From assembly GCA_937871505.1 (NCBI GenBank), contig CALMPF010000065.1, positions 59,234-123,233 on the forward strand: DNA of 64,000 nucleotides. The letters are read 5' to 3'. Positions 1 through 8,569 of this stretch are shown in pieces. This DNA is from an uncultured Planctomycetia bacterium. GTDB lineage: Bacteria; Planctomycetota; Phycisphaerae; Phycisphaerales; SM1A02. The position numbers and the translations under genes are program-made. Under the pieces are notes generated by a model. The model made no database searches, was not told the origin of the DNA, and worked only from the letters and a program-made list of their open reading frames with translations. Within the stretch, counting starts at the first letter, position 1. Every line of letters starts with the position of its first letter.

Positions 1-320
1 AGCGACGTCTGCTGCGAACGCACCTGCGCGAGTTCGGCGTCGAGCCGGCGGACCGAGGCGTCCTTCTCGTCGCGCTCGCGACGAGCTGCGGCGAGGTCCG
101 ACTCGAGCGCGTCGCGGTCGCGGTCGAGCCGGCTCCGCGTCGCGTTGAAGCTCTCCTGCGCTGCGGCGAGACGGGAGGTGGCGGCGGTCGCCGCAGCCTG
201 CGCTTCGACCCAGCGGGTGCGGAAGGTGTTCTCGTTGCTCGCGTACACGACGACCAGCGGGGTCAGCGCGACGGCGAGCAGGGCGACGAGCACGATGAAG
301 ATCTTCGTCAGGACATGCAC
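1..320 (-). CDS. Membrane-anchored coiled-coil protein, N-terminal part (truncated by window edge)
   Basis: The visible 106 residues begin with a hydrophobic segment (about residues 4-27, rich in Val/Leu/Ala), which is either an N-terminal membrane anchor or an uncleaved signal. A long Ala/Arg/Glu/Asp-rich stretch with heptad-like spacing follows and looks like coiled coil (for example ESFNATRSRLDRDRDALESD). I chose a GTG start because a GAGGA stretch lies 9 bases upstream and the hydrophobic segment follows directly. The stop lies beyond position 1. Anchored coiled-coil proteins of this kind are common hypothetical proteins in planctomycetes. I do not recognise a named family, and the missing C-terminus may hold the informative domain. 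Confidence 0.6.
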   Translation of the reverse strand, partial: MHVLTKIFIVLVALLAVALTPLVVVYASNENTFRTRWVEAQAAATAATSRLAAAQESFNATRSRLDRDRDALESDLAAARRERDEKDASVRRLDAELAQVRSQQTS

Positions 321-732
321 GGACTGGGTTCCTCGGTGCGGCGCGGGCAGTTGCGCCGGATGGCAAGCCAACCAGACGCGGTTGTAACGCCGGCGCGGTT
401 CCGTGTCAATCGCCCGGCCCCGGCGTCGCGGCAGCGATCCGTGGCCCGGCGCCGCGGGTGAGCTTCTGCGCCTCTCCCGCCCTCGGGTCGGTCCTTCTGG
501 ACGCTCTCTTGGGAAGGCCCAGCGGGAGGGTCCGGCACGAGGGCCCGGCGGGAAGATCCGGCTCCGGGCGCGGAGACGGCCGGCCGGGGCCACAGCGCAC
601 GCCGGCGCTTTCGGGTCAGTGGTCACGCTCAGGCGCGGGATGCCGGACCGACCGGGTTCGCCGCGGCGCTTCTCCCGCTCGACGTGCACGGCGCTGCCCC
701 GGGCCTCGTGCGCGACTCAGCGCGGCAGGGTT
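321..732. other. Intergenic stretch without a convincing gene
   Basis: About 410 bases lie between the start of the coiled-coil gene and the stop of the HEAT-repeat gene. Short open frames exist on both strands, but none has a recognisable product, a ribosome binding site or consistent third-position G/C. It presumably carries the promoter of the coiled-coil gene. I see nothing else in it. Confidence 0.5.
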
Positions 733-1989
733 CTACCGCTGCGAGAGGACTCGGATCATGGCCCCCGACGCGGCGGTCTGCACCACCGGGTCGACGTCGC
801 TCATCAGCCGGCGGAGCGTCTCCGCGCCGCGCGGATCTCCCAGCGCGCCGATGGCGTTGGCCGCGAGCGCGCGGACGTCGGGGCGTTCGGACGAGGCGAG
901 GCTCTCGGCGACGGGAAGGAAGTCCGCCGCAGGCCCGCGCATCTGCGCCAGCGCCGCGATCGCCGCAAGGCGGACTTCCGGCGGGCGGGCGTCGATCCCA
1001 TCGGCCTCGACGAGCCGGCGCAGCGAGGTCGTCGCCCGCTCGTCGCCGATCCGCCCGACCATCTGGCAGGCGAGCGCCGTCAGCTCGAGCTCCTCCCCGG
1101 GCGCAAAGAGCGCGGCGCGGATCGGGTCCGCCGCCCGGGTCTCGCCGAGTCGGACCTGCGCCTCGGCGACCTGGAGCTCGACGATTCGCACCCGCGCGGG
1201 ATTGACCAGCTCCATCCCTCTGCCGAGGCTGTTGTCGAGAACCGGAAGCGCCGACGGGTTGCCCAGCTCGCCGAGGATGAACGCGGCGTTGCCCCGGACC
1301 TCCGGGTCGTCGCTGAGCATCATCGCCGCAAGCGGCGTCGGGTCGACCGGACGCCCGGTCCGCAGCAGCGCGAAGATCGCCGCTGCCTGCACCGAGAGCG
1401 ACTCGTCGTGCCGCAGCGGTTCGACGAGCAGCGCGACGTCGTCCAGCCGCTGCATCCCGACCGCCATGGCGCTGACGAAGCGCACGCCGCGGTTGCGGTC
1501 GGCGAGGCCGCCCTGCACGGCGGCGCGCAGGCCGGCGCGATCGGACGCGAGGGCTTCGATGGCGTTGGCCCTCACCAGCGGCGAAGGATGCGTGGCAGCC
1601 GCCTCGAGGATGGCGAGCGCACGGTCGCGATCGCCCTCGGCCACCACCGCGATGGTCGCGCCGAGGGCCGCGCCCGCCGCCGGCGCCGGCCCGGCCGGGC
1701 GAACCGGACGCACCTGACGAGCTGCGTCGCCGGCGGGCGTCACGGCGCTCTGCCCCTTGGTGCTCCACGCCTCGGCGGGCGCCGAGTTGCGGCCGACGCA
1801 TGCGGGGAAGCAGAAGAGCGGGGCCGCGAGCGCAGCGAGACAGAGCCGTCGCACGCGGCTCGCGGAAGGCCTCGTCGCGCCGGCGCGGAGTGCTGTCGCT
1901 CCCGCGGCGCCGGAGTCCGTCGCGCGCGGGAGGCCGGGGCGCTCGCGCTGCGAGGGCTCGACGTGGTTCACGGTCTCTGAAGGGGTCAT
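733..1989 (-). CDS. HEAT-repeat lipoprotein
   Basis: A 418-residue protein with a hydrophobic segment at about residues 50-62 ending FCFPAC, which fits a lipobox with the modified Cys near residue 64. The rest is a series of alpha-helical HEAT-like units: repeated patterns such as HPSPLVRANAIEAL, DPEVRGNAAFILGELG, RPDVRALAANAIGALG and DPVVQTAASGAM, with the typical D-P-V-R...A..ALG spacing. HEAT arrays serve as protein-binding scaffolds, so a periplasmic or envelope scaffold role is inferred. A GTG at 1854 would place the signal peptide at the very N-terminus and is an alternative start. The extra 45 residues keep coding-like codon use, so I retained the ATG. It follows lnt on the same strand after 89 bases. 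Confidence 0.75.
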   Translation of the reverse strand: MTPSETVNHVEPSQRERPGLPRATDSGAAGATALRAGATRPSASRVRRLCLAALAAPLFCFPACVGRNSAPAEAWSTKGQSAVTPAGDAARQVRPVRPAGPAPAAGAALGATIAVVAEGDRDRALAILEAAATHPSPLVRANAIEALASDRAGLRAAVQGGLADRNRGVRFVSAMAVGMQRLDDVALLVEPLRHDESLSVQAAAIFALLRTGRPVDPTPLAAMMLSDDPEVRGNAAFILGELGNPSALPVLDNSLGRGMELVNPARVRIVELQVAEAQVRLGETRAADPIRAALFAPGEELELTALACQMVGRIGDERATTSLRRLVEADGIDARPPEVRLAAIAALAQMRGPAADFLPVAESLASSERPDVRALAANAIGALGDPRGAETLRRLMSDVDPVVQTAASGAMIRVLSQR

Positions 1990-2078
1990 GTCTCGGCCTC
2001 TGGTTCGGGGGGTGGCTCGGAATGCACTTCGGATCGGAGCTCGCTCGCGAGTCCCCGATGGCCCGCGCGCTGAGACGC

Positions 2079-3998
2079 TCAGCGGCCCTCGCCCCGTTCG
2101 GCGCGCTGCTCGAGGTTCCGGGGGGTCGCTCGGGATCGCCCCGCGGAGGGCGGCGACCGGCGGCCCCGACGGACGCAGATGGTCGCCGCGAGGGCTGCGC
2201 CGGTCAACACGACGCAACCGTACCCCAGCACCTCGCCGAGCCGAGCGAAGGGAGGCGTTCGGCCGTCGAGGGAGAGTTCGACGAGAAGCGCGGCCTCCTC
2301 CATCGCCGGAACGGGTCCCGGAGGGATGGCGCGTCCGCTGGAGTCGAAGGCGACCGTGATCCCCGTGTTGACGCTCCGGACCATCGGCGTGCGGTTCTCG
2401 ACGCAGCGGAAGCGGGCGATCTGGGCGTGCTGGCGCCGCCCGGGAACGTTGTCGCCAAACCACCCGTCGTTGGAGATGTTGACGAAGACCTCGACGCGGC
2501 GCGATCCCCCCTCCCAGGCCAGCTTGCGGCAGAACCATGCGACGGTGGCTTCGAAGCAGATCGGCGCCCCGACGCGCCACTCCTCATCGAAGCCGGCGCG
2601 ATGGGCGGGCACGGTGAGCGTCCTGATCGTCTCCGCGCGATCGAGGTCGAAGGTCATTCCCCGGGCGCCGAGGTCGAGCAGGCGCTGCTCGAGCCACGGC
2701 CACGCCGAGATGTAGGGCATCGTCTCGCCGAAGGGCGTGAGCACGCGCTTGTCCGACCGCTGGAGCGTTCCGTCGGGATTGACGAGATAGGCGGCGTTGT
2801 AATGGCGATCCCAGGTCACGTCGCCCGGTCCGCCGAAGCGCAGGCCCAGATAGGCGGAGCTGCCGACGAGCATCGGTCGGGAGAGCCACTCCGCCAGCGA
2901 GAGGATCGCCCTCGCGAAGAGATCGCCGATCGAGCGCGGCTCGGCGATGGCCGCGGCGATCGACTCGGGCTCGAGACCGAAGCCCGGCAGCATCGTCTCC
3001 GGCCACGCGACGAGATCCGGGATCGTCGGCTGCGGTCCATCCAGCGCCGACTCGAACGCATCCGCCGTGACCTCGCGGAAGCGGATGAGCGCCTCGATCT
3101 GCGATTCCGCCGACCAGCTCATCTTGTTGCTCTGCGGGACGTTGGTCTGGATCGCGAGGATCGTCGGTCCGGCCCGCAGCGCGTCGGCCTCTCCGAGGCG
3201 CCACGCGCCGTAGGCGACGCTCCCGAGGAGACCGAGCGCGGCGCACGCCGCGCCGATCAGGGCCCGGCGGCGCGTCCCGTCCGGCGCTCCCCGGCGCAGC
3301 GAGCGCATGGCGAGCGCTCCCAGATCGAGCAGGGCGCCCCCGAGCATCGCCACCACCCAGCCGACCGCAGGAGCTCCGGAGAGGTCCGCCGACTGGATGA
3401 GGATCGGGACTTCGGCGAACGGATGGGCGACGAGATACCACGGGTAGCCGTCGAAGAGGATCTCGGCGCGGAGAAACTCGAAGCCGATCCAGAGCGGCGG
3501 GATCCAGAGCGCGAACGGCACATGCGACAGCCACGCCGCGCGGGCCAGCGCGCGCAGGGCCAGCGCGAGGAGGATCGCGTTGAGCGTCAGGTACGCGACG
3601 AACGCGGGCAGGCCCAGGGCGCTGACCTCGCCGATCCACGCCTGATGCCACCACCACGCGGCCGCCCACGCGATGCCCACGGCGAAGACCAGCGCGCGTG
3701 CCGAGGGCGCCGCGACCGCGGCGGCGGCGAGGCCCGCGACGATCGCCGGAGCGCTCCACCAGAGCCCCGCCTCCGAGAAGTTCGAGGGAAAGGCGACGAC
3801 GAACGCGACCGCCGAGAGCGCCGCGGCGGCGAGCAGGAGCGCCATCGACGCTGCGGGCGCGCCGCCGGATCCGTCTTGGACCGACGTGTCGCCCCCCCCG
3901 CCGCCCTGCGCTCGCGGCGCGCTGCGATCGGCCGCATCGCCCGGCGCGCTCGTGGTCGCCGCCGAACGCAGGCTCGGTCGAACGCTACTTTCCGGCAT
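2079..3998 (-). CDS. lnt: Apolipoprotein N-acyltransferase
   Basis: Lnt adds the third acyl chain to the N-terminal Cys of lipoproteins in the inner membrane. The 639-residue product has a long multi-helix N-terminal membrane region (about residues 45-270) followed by a carbon-nitrogen hydrolase domain. The expected catalytic triad is visible: Glu in AWPETMLPGF (near 331), Lys in SDKRVLTPFGE (near 417) and Cys in APICFEA (near 478). A second hydrophobic helix lies near the C-terminus, also typical of the family. The gene is longer than the usual 500-550 residues because of an Ala/Gly-rich N-terminus. Its start codon overlaps the end of accD by 14 bases, so the two are probably co-transcribed. 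The nearby lipoprotein gene fits the pathway but is not specific to it. Confidence 0.93.
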   Translation of the reverse strand: MPESSVRPSLRSAATTSAPGDAADRSAPRAQGGGGGDTSVQDGSGGAPAASMALLLAAAALSAVAFVVAFPSNFSEAGLWWSAPAIVAGLAAAAVAAPSARALVFAVGIAWAAAWWWHQAWIGEVSALGLPAFVAYLTLNAILLALALRALARAAWLSHVPFALWIPPLWIGFEFLRAEILFDGYPWYLVAHPFAEVPILIQSADLSGAPAVGWVVAMLGGALLDLGALAMRSLRRGAPDGTRRRALIGAACAALGLLGSVAYGAWRLGEADALRAGPTILAIQTNVPQSNKMSWSAESQIEALIRFREVTADAFESALDGPQPTIPDLVAWPETMLPGFGLEPESIAAAIAEPRSIGDLFARAILSLAEWLSRPMLVGSSAYLGLRFGGPGDVTWDRHYNAAYLVNPDGTLQRSDKRVLTPFGETMPYISAWPWLEQRLLDLGARGMTFDLDRAETIRTLTVPAHRAGFDEEWRVGAPICFEATVAWFCRKLAWEGGSRRVEVFVNISNDGWFGDNVPGRRQHAQIARFRCVENRTPMVRSVNTGITVAFDSSGRAIPPGPVPAMEEAALLVELSLDGRTPPFARLGEVLGYGCVVLTGAALAATICVRRGRRSPPSAGRSRATPRNLEQRAERGEGR

Positions 3999-5028
3999 AG
4001 TCGATGATCCGCCCCAGCTCGGAGCGCAGCTCGCGCCGCGGGACGATGCGATCGATGAAGCCGGCCTTGAGCAGGAACTCCGCGGTCTGGAACCCCTCAG
4101 GAAGCTCCTGCCGGATCGTCTGCGCGATCACGCGCGGACCCGCGAAGCCGATCAGCGCCCCGGGCTCCGCGAGAATCACATCGCCGAGCATCGCGAAGCT
4201 CGCGGTGACGCCGCCAGTGGTCGGATCGGCGAGCACGGAGATGTAGAGTCCGCCCTGATCGTCGAAGCGGGCGAGCGCCGCCGAGGTCTTCGCCATCTGC
4301 ATCAGCGAGAAGCCCGACTCCTGCATCCGCGCGCCGCCGGAGCAGCTCACGATGATCAGGGGCAGGTCGCCCTCCGACGCGAGCTCGATGGCGCGGGTGA
4401 GCTTCTCGCCGATCACCGACCCCATCGACCCGCCCATGAAGGTGAAGTCCAGGCATGCGAGGACGACCTTGCGGCCCTTGATGAACGCGGTCCCGGTCTG
4501 GACGCCGTCGTTCTGTCCGGTGGCCTGCTGCGCGGCGCGGATTCGGTCGCGATAGGGCTTGACGTCGACGAACTCCAGCGGATCCATCGGGGCGACGGTC
4601 GCGTTGATCGGCTCGAAGGTGCGCGGATCGGCGAGCTGCTCGACGCGCGTCGCGGCCGAGATCCGCATGTGATGCTCGCACTTCGGGCAGACCCAGAGCG
4701 CCTGCTCCACCGCCTTGCGGAAGAGCGTCTCCCCGCAGGCGGGGCAGCGCATCCAGAGCCCCTCGGGCACCGCCTTCTTCGGCCTGACCGGCGCTTCGGA
4801 GCCGTCCCACGTCCGCGCCCCCGCGACCTCAGCCGCAGGAACCGGCGCCGCGGGGAGCGGCGCCGCGGGAGCGCGCCGCGCGGCTTCGGAGGGCGAGGCG
4901 GGTGGGCTCGGCGGGAGCGCGACCGGGGCGATCGATCCCGACGCCGCCGGTCCCGTCCCCCCGAGCGCCGGAGGGTCCGAGGCCGAGCGCGACTCCGGCA
5001 CAGGCTGGGAGCTCGGGAGGCTCGTCAT
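3985..5028 (-). CDS. accD: Acetyl-CoA carboxylase carboxyltransferase subunit beta
   Basis: AccD pairs with AccA to transfer the carboxyl group from biotin to acetyl-CoA, the first committed step of fatty acid synthesis. The 347-residue product shows the family's N-terminal zinc ribbon (MRCPACGETLFRKAVEQ, then VCPKCEHHM, about residues 93-118). The crotonase-fold carboxyltransferase core follows, with GGSMGSVIGEK, SCSGGARMQE and GGVTASFAMLGDV. Ahead of the zinc ribbon is a Pro/Ala/Ser-rich extension of about 90 residues not seen in typical AccD. The start is supported by a TATACT hexamer ending 7 bases upstream of the ATG, as for a leaderless transcript. accA is not in the window. Confidence 0.95.
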   Translation of the reverse strand: MTSLPSSQPVPESRSASDPPALGGTGPAASGSIAPVALPPSPPASPSEAARRAPAAPLPAAPVPAAEVAGARTWDGSEAPVRPKKAVPEGLWMRCPACGETLFRKAVEQALWVCPKCEHHMRISAATRVEQLADPRTFEPINATVAPMDPLEFVDVKPYRDRIRAAQQATGQNDGVQTGTAFIKGRKVVLACLDFTFMGGSMGSVIGEKLTRAIELASEGDLPLIIVSCSGGARMQESGFSLMQMAKTSAALARFDDQGGLYISVLADPTTGGVTASFAMLGDVILAEPGALIGFAGPRVIAQTIRQELPEGFQTAEFLLKAGFIDRIVPRRELRSELGRIIDYAGK

Positions 5029-5035
5029 GAGGGCG

Positions 5036-5041
5036 AGTATA
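5036..5041 (-). promoter_or_regulatory. Candidate -10 element of a leaderless accD transcript
   Basis: On the minus strand TATACT lies 7 bases before the accD ATG, with no Shine-Dalgarno sequence between. It matches the sigma-70 -10 consensus at five of six positions and follows the spacing seen at several other genes here. No clear -35 element is visible. Confidence 0.55.
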
Positions 5042-5251
5042 AGTGCGGGCCGGAACGCACGGACCTGCGGCGGAGCGCCGGGCGGCGCGGGCGACGGCGG
5101 ACGTCGGCGTCGATCCTCGATCGCCGATGAGCCCCGCGCCGGCCGAACCGGCACCGGCGAGGGCGCCGCTGCGACCGCGTGCGGCGTTCGAGCTGCCCGA
5201 GCTGCCGGGCGTTCCCTCTCCGCGCGACGGAGCGCTCGGGCGCGTCGCCCC

Positions 5252-5896
5252 TCACGCGATCGCTTCAGCCGCCGCGCGGAGGAGCTCCTCGGAGTCGCCC
5301 GGAAGCAGGTACTCCTCGACGCGCGGCCGTCCCTCGATCTGCCGCCAGAGCTCGTTCGCGGGGCGCCGCGCCAGCGCACAGCGGACGATTCCCAGCGCGA
5401 GCGGATGAAGCACCGCCGCGAAGGTCTTCCCGCGATGCCGGCGGCACGCCTCCGCGAGCGCCGTGAGGATCCGTTCCTGCGCGCCGGCGAGCGGCTCCCC
5501 GTCCGGGGGGACGAGCGACATCGGCTCGTCCTCCCACTGCCGGTGGCGGGTCGGAAAGCGCTCGCGGACCTCCGCGATCGTGAGGCCCGTGAAGAGGCCA
5601 AGGTCCGGCTCGGCGAGCGCCTCGGCGCGGCGCGGTCGTCCGCCGAGCGCGCGCGCGACGATCGCGGCGCTCTCCGAAGCAGCCTCGTCGGGCGGATGCA
5701 GGACGACCGTGGCCGCGCCCGCGATGGCGCCGCGGGGCGCGCCGCAGGCGACGTTGAGCTGCGCCAGCGCCGACTCGAGCGTCGCCCGACCCTCGGCGCT
5801 GAGCGGAATGTCCGCCTGTCCCTGGAGTCGGGCGTCGCGCTGCCAGAGCGAGTCGCCGCAGCGCGCGAGCCAGAGCGTGGTGACGTCGATCGGCAT
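5252..5896 (-). CDS. Histidine-phosphatase-superfamily protein with degenerate active site
   Basis: A 214-residue protein with the layout of the phosphoglycerate mutase/histidine phosphatase family: a strand leading into an RHG-type motif, a middle segment EPDLGLFTGLTIAEVRERFP resembling the family's L-x-E-x-x-G-x-W-E-G-x-T block, and a late AAVLHPLALGIVR block corresponding to the second catalytic His. The first motif reads LARCGDS (Arg12-Cys13-Gly14), so the phosphorylated His is replaced by Cys. The usual SSPLxRAxxTA Arg is also absent (LHPPDEAASESA). I infer loss of classical phosphatase activity. It could instead be a regulatory or binding relative, or use Cys catalysis. It lies between accD and rpe on the same strand, 223 bases upstream of accD. 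Confidence 0.7.
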   Translation of the reverse strand: MPIDVTTLWLARCGDSLWQRDARLQGQADIPLSAEGRATLESALAQLNVACGAPRGAIAGAATVVLHPPDEAASESAAIVARALGGRPRRAEALAEPDLGLFTGLTIAEVRERFPTRHRQWEDEPMSLVPPDGEPLAGAQERILTALAEACRRHRGKTFAAVLHPLALGIVRCALARRPANELWRQIEGRPRVEEYLLPGDSEELLRAAAEAIA

Positions 5897-6197
5897 CGAA
5901 ACGGTCGAGGGAGGGCGGGGACGCGGCGACGCGTCCGTCAGGACCGGCCGCAGGGATCCAGCGTACGGCAAGCCGGCGCCCGCGGGCGGAACCGAGTCCC
6001 GCGCAGCGGTCGCCCAAGGCAGGCGCCGGAGGCTCTCCACCGATCCGCTCCCCCGCAGCCCGAGCGACTTCCGCCACCGGCCGCTCGCGCATCCGTGATC
6101 CGGTCGCTCGTCGCGGCCCCTGCGGACGCCCTGCGCGACGCCTCGCCGTCGACCGAGACAGGCGGTGAGCAAACTCACCGGATGCGGGCGGAATCCC

Positions 6198-6923
6198 TCA
6201 TGGCGCGCTCGTGCTGCCGTGAAGTCCGCGAATGACCTCGGCGTAGGCGCGCACGATCGCGGCATCGGGCGTCTCGCCGCGCGGACGCGCACCGAAGATC
6301 GCGCTGGCCGCGACGAGGACATCGCACCCTGCGGCGCGTGCGGCGGGCGCCGTCTCCGGCGAGACTCCCCCATCGATCTGAAGTCGCTGGGTCGGCGCGA
6401 GTCGGAGGTGGATCGCGCGGGCCTTCTCGAGAACGGCCTCGATGAAGCGCTGTCCCGAGAAGCCCGGATGGACGCTCATCACAAGGATGAGATCGAACTC
6501 GGAAAGATGCGGAAGCACCCGTTCGACCGGCGTCTCCGGATTGAGCGCCAGCCCGGCAAGCATTCCCGCCCGGCGGACCTCAGCGCCGATCTCCGCCGGA
6601 TCCGCCACGACCTCGACGTGGACCGTGAGGAGGTCCGCGCCCGCCTCACGGAACGGCGCGACGAAGCGGTCCGGCCGCTCGATCATGAGATGCACGTCGA
6701 GGAACGCCCTCGGCAGCGCCCGGCGCAGGCTTGCGCAGAGCGCCGGCCCCATCGTGAGGTTGGGGACGAAGTGGCCGTCCATCACGTCCAGGTGCAGCGC
6801 ATCCGCGCCCGCGTCGATGGCGGCGCGCGACTCCTGCCCGAGCGCGGCGAAGTCCGCCGACAGGATCGAGGCGGAGACAAGCGGCGTGCGGGCGGGAGCC
6901 CGGTAGAGATCGAGCCTGCTCAC
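6198..6923 (-). CDS. rpe: Ribulose-phosphate 3-epimerase
   Basis: Rpe interconverts D-ribulose 5-phosphate and D-xylulose 5-phosphate in the pentose phosphate pathway. The TIM-barrel signature is clear: VSASILSADFA at the N-terminus, ALHLDVMDGHFVPNLTMGP (metal-binding His/Asp), DVHLMIERPD, LILVMSVHPGFSGQRFI, and LQIDGGVSPETA for phosphate binding near the end. With the GTG start chosen here the protein is 241 residues, close to the usual 220-230, and the conserved region begins about 12 residues in. An in-frame ATG at 7040 would add 39 residues without recognisable content. No ribosome binding site is visible at either candidate. It sits between the thioredoxin-like gene and the degenerate phosphatase, all on the minus strand. 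Confidence 0.92.
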   Translation of the reverse strand: MSRLDLYRAPARTPLVSASILSADFAALGQESRAAIDAGADALHLDVMDGHFVPNLTMGPALCASLRRALPRAFLDVHLMIERPDRFVAPFREAGADLLTVHVEVVADPAEIGAEVRRAGMLAGLALNPETPVERVLPHLSEFDLILVMSVHPGFSGQRFIEAVLEKARAIHLRLAPTQRLQIDGGVSPETAPAARAAGCDVLVAASAIFGARPRGETPDAAIVRAYAEVIRGLHGSTSAP

Positions 6924-7100
6924 GGTGCGTGAAAACGCGGGGTCGGAGGCGCCGTCCGGGTGCGATCGGCAGCCGGGAAGCGCCGCGGCGTGCGGCGCGA
7001 CCGGGGAGGAGCGTCGCGTCGCGATCGGCGCGCCGGGCATCGCGGCGCGCGAGCGCTCGAAGGACCGCCGCCGCGGCGGGGATCGCCGGAGTCGCGGCCG

Positions 7101-8150
7101 TCAGTTCGAACGCGCCGCAGCCCGCTCGGCGACGTTTCGGTAGCGGTCAAGGGTGCGGCGGTACTCGAGCTTGTCCTCTGGAACGGCGAGCATCCATGCC
7201 TGCATCTGATTCTCGATCGCCGCATCGAGATCGCCCATGTGGAACTGGACCAGTGCGAGCGTCGCGAAGACCTCCGGCTGGCCTTCGGCGGCGACGTTCT
7301 TGATCGCTTGGGCGAGCGCCAGCGCCTGCGGGTAGAGCCGCTTCGCATCGGTGTACTTCGGATTGCTGACGAGATCCTCGGCGATCACAATCATCGCGGT
7401 CGGATCGGTCGCGTACAGGTCCGCAAGGGCCTTCACGTACGCCTGCGCGGCCGCGGCGTTCTGCTCCTCCGCGAGGACGATCTCGAGACGGCGCTGCGCG
7501 ATGAAGACGAAGAGGCTCGGGTCGGTCGCGATCACCCGGTCGAGGTGGCCGTACGCCTCGCTCCAGTTGCGGATGCGGGCGGCGCGTTCCGCCGCCTCGA
7601 TCGCCGGGAGGGCGGCCGCGTACTTCTTCGGATCCCAACGGTTGGCCACCGCGAGGCGCACGATCATCTCGAAATCCGGATCCAGCGGATTGCCGATGTG
7701 GACCACCCGGCCGTTCCGGTCGACGATGAACGCGGCGGGAATCACCTTCTGTCCCGCGGCTTCCATCCAGGCGCGGGAGGTCGCCTTGTCGCGATCGGCC
7801 GCGACGTGGTAGGACATCCGGTCTCCCCACTCCTGAACGAACCGGTCGACGGTTTCGGCCGGCTCGTCGGAGATGCCGATCACGACGAGCCCCTTCGACG
7901 CGAAGCGCTTCGCGAGGGAGTTCAGGTGGGGGATCGACTGCTTGCAGGGGCCGCACCAGGTCGCCCAGAACTCGATGATGTAGACCTTGCCGGACTCGAT
8001 CTTGACCGGCGGCCCGTTGAACCACTTCCGCACGTCGAGACCCGGGGCCGCCTTGCCGACATCGAGCCGGGGCTGCTGCGCGGTTGCGGCTGCGGTGACC
8101 AGCAGGCTCGCGATGACGCCAACGAGTATCGACGACAGGCGGGAGATCAT
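7101..8150 (-). CDS. Secreted TlpA-like thioredoxin-fold protein with helical C-terminal repeats
   Basis: A 349-residue protein with a signal peptide (about residues 1-25, ending TAAATAQ). The thioredoxin domain follows, with FWATWCGPCK at about 61-70 and a conserved cis-Pro region (VIPAAFIVDRNGRVVHIG). This is the AhpC/TSA-TlpA type, which works as a thiol-disulfide oxidoreductase outside the cytoplasm. Residues from about 170 onward are helical and TPR-like (RNWSEAYGHLDRVIATDP, QPEVFATLALVQFHMGDLDA), suggesting a protein-interaction module. The start is supported by GGAG five bases upstream of the ATG. The substrate is unknown. Confidence 0.85.
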   Translation of the reverse strand: MISRLSSILVGVIASLLVTAAATAQQPRLDVGKAAPGLDVRKWFNGPPVKIESGKVYIIEFWATWCGPCKQSIPHLNSLAKRFASKGLVVIGISDEPAETVDRFVQEWGDRMSYHVAADRDKATSRAWMEAAGQKVIPAAFIVDRNGRVVHIGNPLDPDFEMIVRLAVANRWDPKKYAAALPAIEAAERAARIRNWSEAYGHLDRVIATDPSLFVFIAQRRLEIVLAEEQNAAAAQAYVKALADLYATDPTAMIVIAEDLVSNPKYTDAKRLYPQALALAQAIKNVAAEGQPEVFATLALVQFHMGDLDAAIENQMQAWMLAVPEDKLEYRRTLDRYRNVAERAAARSN

Positions 8151-8569
8151 GGTGACTCCAGAAGAAAGGGTGCAGGCATTCGTTGCGCCGAAGCGCGGAG
8201 GCGAACGAGGGGGCTGCGACGGGCCGGCGAACGCGCTGGGCACCGACGAAGGCCGCAGCTCCGCCGACGGCCCGACTGGCGATCGGAGGAGCGATCAGGC
8301 GGTTCTTCGGGTCGGCGAACGGCCGGCGAGGAACGCGCGAACGATCAGCCGAAAATGTAGGCACCGGCGCGGCCGATGACCTGCGACGCCGCCGATCCTG
8401 ACCCGCTGGACGCGACGCGCCTCCTCTTCCCGGCAGATAGACGCACCCCGCGGCGCCGTGTTCCGGACGGCCGGTTCTCTTCCGTTCCCCGGGTCCCCGC
8501 GCTGGCGGTCCCCACTGCCGGAGTTCCCGCTGGCTCGTCGGGCGCCCGCACCGGGTCGCTCCGAGGCGG
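8151..8569. other. Intergenic stretch without a convincing gene
   Basis: About 420 bases lie between the start of the thioredoxin-like gene and the pgk stop codon. Several short frames are open because of the G/C bias, but none has family resemblance or an initiation signal. It should contain the promoter of the thioredoxin-like gene. No repeat or hairpin worth naming was found. Confidence 0.5.
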
